A stretch of DNA of 7,965 nt from Candidatus Altarchaeales archaeon (GTDB lineage Archaea; Altiarchaeota; Altiarchaeia; IMC4; SCGC-AAA252-I15), in contig WJJK01000184.1 of assembly GCA_014729705.1 (NCBI GenBank), forward strand, positions 1 through 7,965, read 5' to 3'. Positions 6,088 to 7,965 of this stretch are shown here, one piece after another. Position 1 is the stretch's first letter. Each line of letters starts with the position of its first letter. The notes below the pieces were generated by a model. That model was given only the letters and a program-made list of their open reading frames with translations, was not told the origin of the DNA and made no database searches. The position numbers were made by a program, and so were the translations under genes.

Positions 6088-6289
6088 CCTTCTTCAGATT
6101 CTAGCCGCCCTCTCTAGGGGGGCTGCCACATGCTACAATGACTGGAGGATGTGGCAGAAGAAATAGGGTAGGCCGTGGTCAGGCTTACTACGACGCCGCC
6201 AAAGACGACCTTAAAGTCTTGCACTGTGGCAACAGCATGTGCAGTTGACGTGTGTTTCACTAAAAAAGTAGGGTAGCTTAATATCATTT

Positions 6290-6598
6290 ATGTTTAAACC
6301 CCGAATCCGGCGTGAACTCACTCGTTTTGCAGTTTACTATCCCCTTGGCTTTGGTTTAATACTTTTTTTCGGGTTTATTGTGCAAAGCCTAGACTGGGTT
6401 TCCCGTAACGGAGTGAACATGGAGGGTGTGTGCGTAAACCACTTCGGGGAAACCTACTCCTGCTCAATAATCCAGTGGATGCAGAGGATGTTCTCCCCCT
6501 TCTCAGTCATACCCTACCTATTATCCCTGTATTTTCTGCTGATATCTGCGGCTTTAGCAGAAAAAATATATCAATCAAGTAATCAGAAGACAAAATAA
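6290..6598 (+). CDS. Small two-helix membrane protein, unknown function
   Basis: I do not recognise this 102-residue protein. It has a basic N-terminus (KPRIRRELTR), a first hydrophobic helix at about 13-34, a polar loop, and a second helix at about 71-90 followed by a Lys/Gln-rich tail (QSSNQKTK). By the positive-inside rule both ends should be cytoplasmic and the loop outside. The loop carries two cysteines, Cys48 and Cys58, which could form a disulfide or bind a ligand. The ATG at 6290 has no close Shine-Dalgarno sequence: GGGTAG is 13 bases away. ACTAAAAAAG at about 6259-6268 could be a TATA box for a nearly leaderless mRNA. It follows the structured region directly and precedes pgi on the same strand. 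Composition, helix placement and a normal hydropathy pattern support a real gene. Confidence 0.65.
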   Translation: MFKPRIRRELTRFAVYYPLGFGLILFFGFIVQSLDWVSRNGVNMEGVCVNHFGETYSCSIIQWMQRMFSPFSVIPYLLSLYFLLISAALAEKIYQSSNQKTK

Positions 6599-6603
6599 TT
6601 TTT
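6599..6603 (+). terminator. T5 run after the small membrane protein gene
   Basis: Five T follow the TAA stop at 6596-6598 directly. No hairpin is evident, so this would act only as an archaeal oligo-T terminator. Weak evidence. Confidence 0.2.
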
Positions 6604-6622
6604 GGATTGCTGTCGGGCTATG

Positions 6623-6632
6623 TATTATTTAT
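6623..6632 (+). promoter_or_regulatory. TATA-like box upstream of pgi
   Basis: TATTATTTAT is centred about 33 bases before the pgi ATG. An archaeal start site some 26 bases downstream would fall near 6654, giving a leader of only a few bases. This agrees with the absence of a Shine-Dalgarno sequence there. Confidence 0.4.
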
Positions 6633-6648
6633 CTTGACAACCTTCTAA

Positions 6649-6659
6649 TTTAGACTAAA
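6649..6659. promoter_or_regulatory. Palindromic element TTTAGACTAAA, copy 2 (pgi start)
   Basis: This is an exact copy of the 11-bp inverted repeat at 5948-5958, and the preceding A is also shared. It ends one base before the pgi ATG and covers the start site predicted from the TATA-like box. A protein bound here would be placed to block initiation of pgi. Function is inferred from position and symmetry. Confidence 0.45.
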
Positions 6660-6660
6660 G

Positions 6661-7965
6661 ATGCCTAAATCACAGTTTTTTCCCGAAAAACTCATATCAG
6701 AGAATTTCTTAGGTCAACTAAATACACTTTATGCAAGGGGTTACGAGCCGCAGTTGCTTCTCTCTCCCCTGGGGTTTGAAAAAAAAGACGGTAGCTGGAT
6801 AAACCGGTTGGGTTGGGGGCCTGAAAACATTAAATGGATCCAGGAAAACCCAGAATCTCTGAGTCAAACTAAGGAGGATGCATTACTCCTAAGAGACAAG
6901 AGTGTTGTCTTCTGCGGTATGGGTGGATCGGGTTTAAGTGTGGAGTTAGTCAAGAAAACCTATGGCCTGGAAAACATATACAGCCTGAGAACCACCGACC
7001 CGTCTAAGATAGCTGAGATCCTATCTGAAGTAGGGGGGGGTTATTCTAACCTGGTTGTGGTTGCGGTAAGTAAATCCGGGACCACAAAGGAGACTATATC
7101 CCACCTTAGGTTTTTCGAGGAATTCTTCACGCAAAAGAGCTTGGACCCAAAAGATCACATATGGCTTATGACCGACCCAGGATCCCCGCTTGAGAAAGAG
7201 GCACTTGATAAGGGATATGAGTTGAGATACATACAGTTGAATCAAAGAAAAGACGTGGGCGGGCGCTTCACCTCCCCCACAACCAACGTATTCCTGTTGC
7301 CCTACTTCATCGGCGAAGACGATATTGATTTTCAGAAAATACTTGACTTAGGCACAGACGAGATATTTCTAAGGTTAGCGTCTTTTTTGTATTCACACGC
7401 AAGGGAAGGCAGGGATAAACTAACCCTTATTGCCCCCGCTGAACTGGGTTTCCTCCCGAATTGGGCGCAGCAGCTTTTTGAGGAATCCCTGGGCAAAGAC
7501 GGTAAAGGCATAAGCGTTTTCTTCGGGGAGCGGTTGGATGAGACAACAATCAAACCCGCAGATAAAAACGACCGCGTTTTTCTGAGAATAAACCTGGGTG
7601 ACTCAAAACCTGGGGAAAAATTATTCCCCTACCTCAATCAAAAAGGTTATCCAGTCTTTCAACTAACCCTCAAAAACCTGCATGGTCTTGGCGGCCTGCT
7701 TTTAGGGCTTCAGATCACGGTGGCTGCAATAGGATGCCTCTGGTCAATAAATTTCGTAGGCCAGCCCGCAGTAGAAGGATATAAGCGGGCCACGCATCAG
7801 ATCATGCAACAGATTAAAGGCGGTGATAGGATAAACATCCCTGATAACTGGCGGACTAAGAGCATTAAATTCCAGTCATTGACTTTATATCCCACGCCGC
7901 TGGTTGAAGCCGGGATACTTGGTGGAGTGGATTTAGCAGCAGGCCAAGCCTGGGAAGTATACGCC
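6661..7965 (+). CDS. pgi: Glucose-6-phosphate isomerase, SIS-fold (3' end outside window)
   Basis: This enzyme interconverts glucose 6-phosphate and fructose 6-phosphate in glycolysis and gluconeogenesis, in the cytoplasm. The frame is open for 435 codons to the window end, with no stop seen. SIS-domain landmarks are CGMGGSGLS at 85-93 (first phosphosugar loop), SKSGTTKET at 137-145 (phosphate binding), DVGGRFTSPT at 198-207, FEESLGKDGKGI at 273-284 with the catalytic-region Glu, and GQPAVEGYKR at 367-376 with the expected Lys375. The pattern (TTDPSKI, MTDPGSPLE, GRDKLTLIAP, EESLGKDGKG) most resembles the PGI half of transaldolase/PGI fusion enzymes and their stand-alone relatives. No transaldolase domain precedes it here. 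The ATG at 6661 is chosen because it begins immediately after a promoter-like stretch. No Shine-Dalgarno sequence is seen. A bifunctional glucose/mannose isomerase is a less likely alternative. Confidence 0.9.
   Translation, partial: MPKSQFFPEKLISENFLGQLNTLYARGYEPQLLLSPLGFEKKDGSWINRLGWGPENIKWIQENPESLSQTKEDALLLRDKSVVFCGMGGSGLSVELVKKTYGLENIYSLRTTDPSKIAEILSEVGGGYSNLVVVAVSKSGTTKETISHLRFFEEFFTQKSLDPKDHIWLMTDPGSPLEKEALDKGYELRYIQLNQRKDVGGRFTSPTTNVFLLPYFIGEDDIDFQKILDLGTDEIFLRLASFLYSHAREGRDKLTLIAPAELGFLPNWAQQLFEESLGKDGKGISVFFGERLDETTIKPADKNDRVFLRINLGDSKPGEKLFPYLNQKGYPVFQLTLKNLHGLGGLLLGLQITVAAIGCLWSINFVGQPAVEGYKRATHQIMQQIKGGDRINIPDNWRTKSIKFQSLTLYPTPLVEAGILGGVDLAAGQAWEVYA

Larger units (their letters stand above)
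5914..6242 (+). ncRNA. Candidate structured RNA or long leader, unassigned
   Basis: This stretch lacks a convincing coding frame but contains a chain of stems. (1) 5920-5936 pairs with 5996-6012 over 17 consecutive pairs, extended outward by 5914-5919 with 6017-6022 across one mismatch and a bulge. (2) 6059-6065 pairs with 6077-6083. (3) 6103-6111 pairs with 6117-6124 around one bulge. (4) 6123-6131 pairs with 6149-6157, 9 bp with a 17-base loop. (5) 6167-6174 pairs with 6182-6189, 8 bp with a 7-base loop. (6) 6202-6206 pairs with 6216-6220. (7) 6220-6224 pairs with 6238-6242. Stems 1, 3 and 5 contain six T-G pairs in total, which pair only in a plus-strand RNA. I looked for the RNase P core (GAGGAAAGTC) and the SRP helix 8 signature and found neither on either strand. 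It may be one RNA, two RNAs split near the T7 run, or the leader of the gene at 6290. Confidence 0.35.

Noticed and set aside
5981..6166. 61-codon open frame on the plus strand
   Set aside because: It runs through the hairpins and the A7-G-T7 palindrome, its product has low-complexity stretches dictated by them, and no family pattern or ribosome binding site is seen.
5904..6260. RNase P RNA or SRP RNA
   Set aside because: The size fits, but the RNase P core GAGGAAAGTC, its ACAGAA-type 3' partner in a proper place, and the SRP helix 8 signature are absent on both strands by eye. A covariance-model search would be decisive.
6634..6639. TTGACA, a perfect bacterial -35 box, upstream of pgi
   Set aside because: No -10-like hexamer lies 16-18 bases downstream; that spacing falls on the start codon. 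Probably chance, unless the host proves bacterial.
7021..7553. Minus-strand open frames inside pgi
   Set aside because: They are antisense to the conserved SIS-domain coding sequence and show no recognisable domains.
1..7965. tRNA genes, CRISPR arrays, insertion sequences
   Set aside because: No T-arm-like GTTCRANNC in a cloverleaf context in non-coding sequence, no regularly spaced repeats, and no transposase or terminal inverted repeats flanked by target duplications.

Overview
The window looks like part of an archaeal chromosome. Support comes from an archaeal/eukaryotic-type NOL1/NOP2/Sun RNA m5C methyltransferase, a geranylgeranyl-reductase-family flavoprotein, internal operon genes with G-rich Shine-Dalgarno-like sequences, and first genes with AT-rich boxes and almost no leader. 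The lineage cannot be named from sequence alone, and an anaerobic bacterium with acquired genes is not excluded. There is no mobile element, CRISPR array, tRNA or rRNA that I can support.

Layout. (1) 1-1879, plus strand: the end of an rnf operon, rnfE (5' end outside the window), rnfA and rnfB, joined by stop/start overlaps. This is the E-A-B order of an Rnf ferredoxin:NAD+ oxidoreductase ion pump. (2) 1887-5835, minus strand: a tight block transcribed right to left, consisting of ATP-type PEP carboxykinase (pckA), a GGR-family FAD oxidoreductase, an RNA m5C methyltransferase broken by a frameshift in a run of seven G, and a small PUA-like protein. The block converges with rnfB across only 7 bases. 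(3) 5836-6289: about 450 bases without a convincing protein gene. It is rich in structure: a 12-bp tandem repeat next to the pckA promoter, an 11-bp palindrome, a 17-bp stem, a perfect A7-G-T7 palindrome and several further hairpins. Wobble pairs suggest a plus-strand structured RNA or long leader. (4) 6290-6598, plus strand: a small unrecognised two-helix membrane protein. (5) 6661 to the end, plus strand: a SIS-fold glucose-6-phosphate isomerase, cut by the window edge.

Together the genes suggest an anaerobe that couples reduced ferredoxin and NAD to an ion gradient (Rnf) and runs gluconeogenesis or PEP/oxaloacetate interconversion (pckA, pgi). The palindrome TTTAGACTAAA occurs upstream of pckA and again immediately before the pgi start codon, which suggests shared control of these two genes.

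The best candidates for something undescribed are the structured intergenic region with its possible RNA, and the shared palindromic element. The split methyltransferase and its separately encoded PUA-like domain come next.
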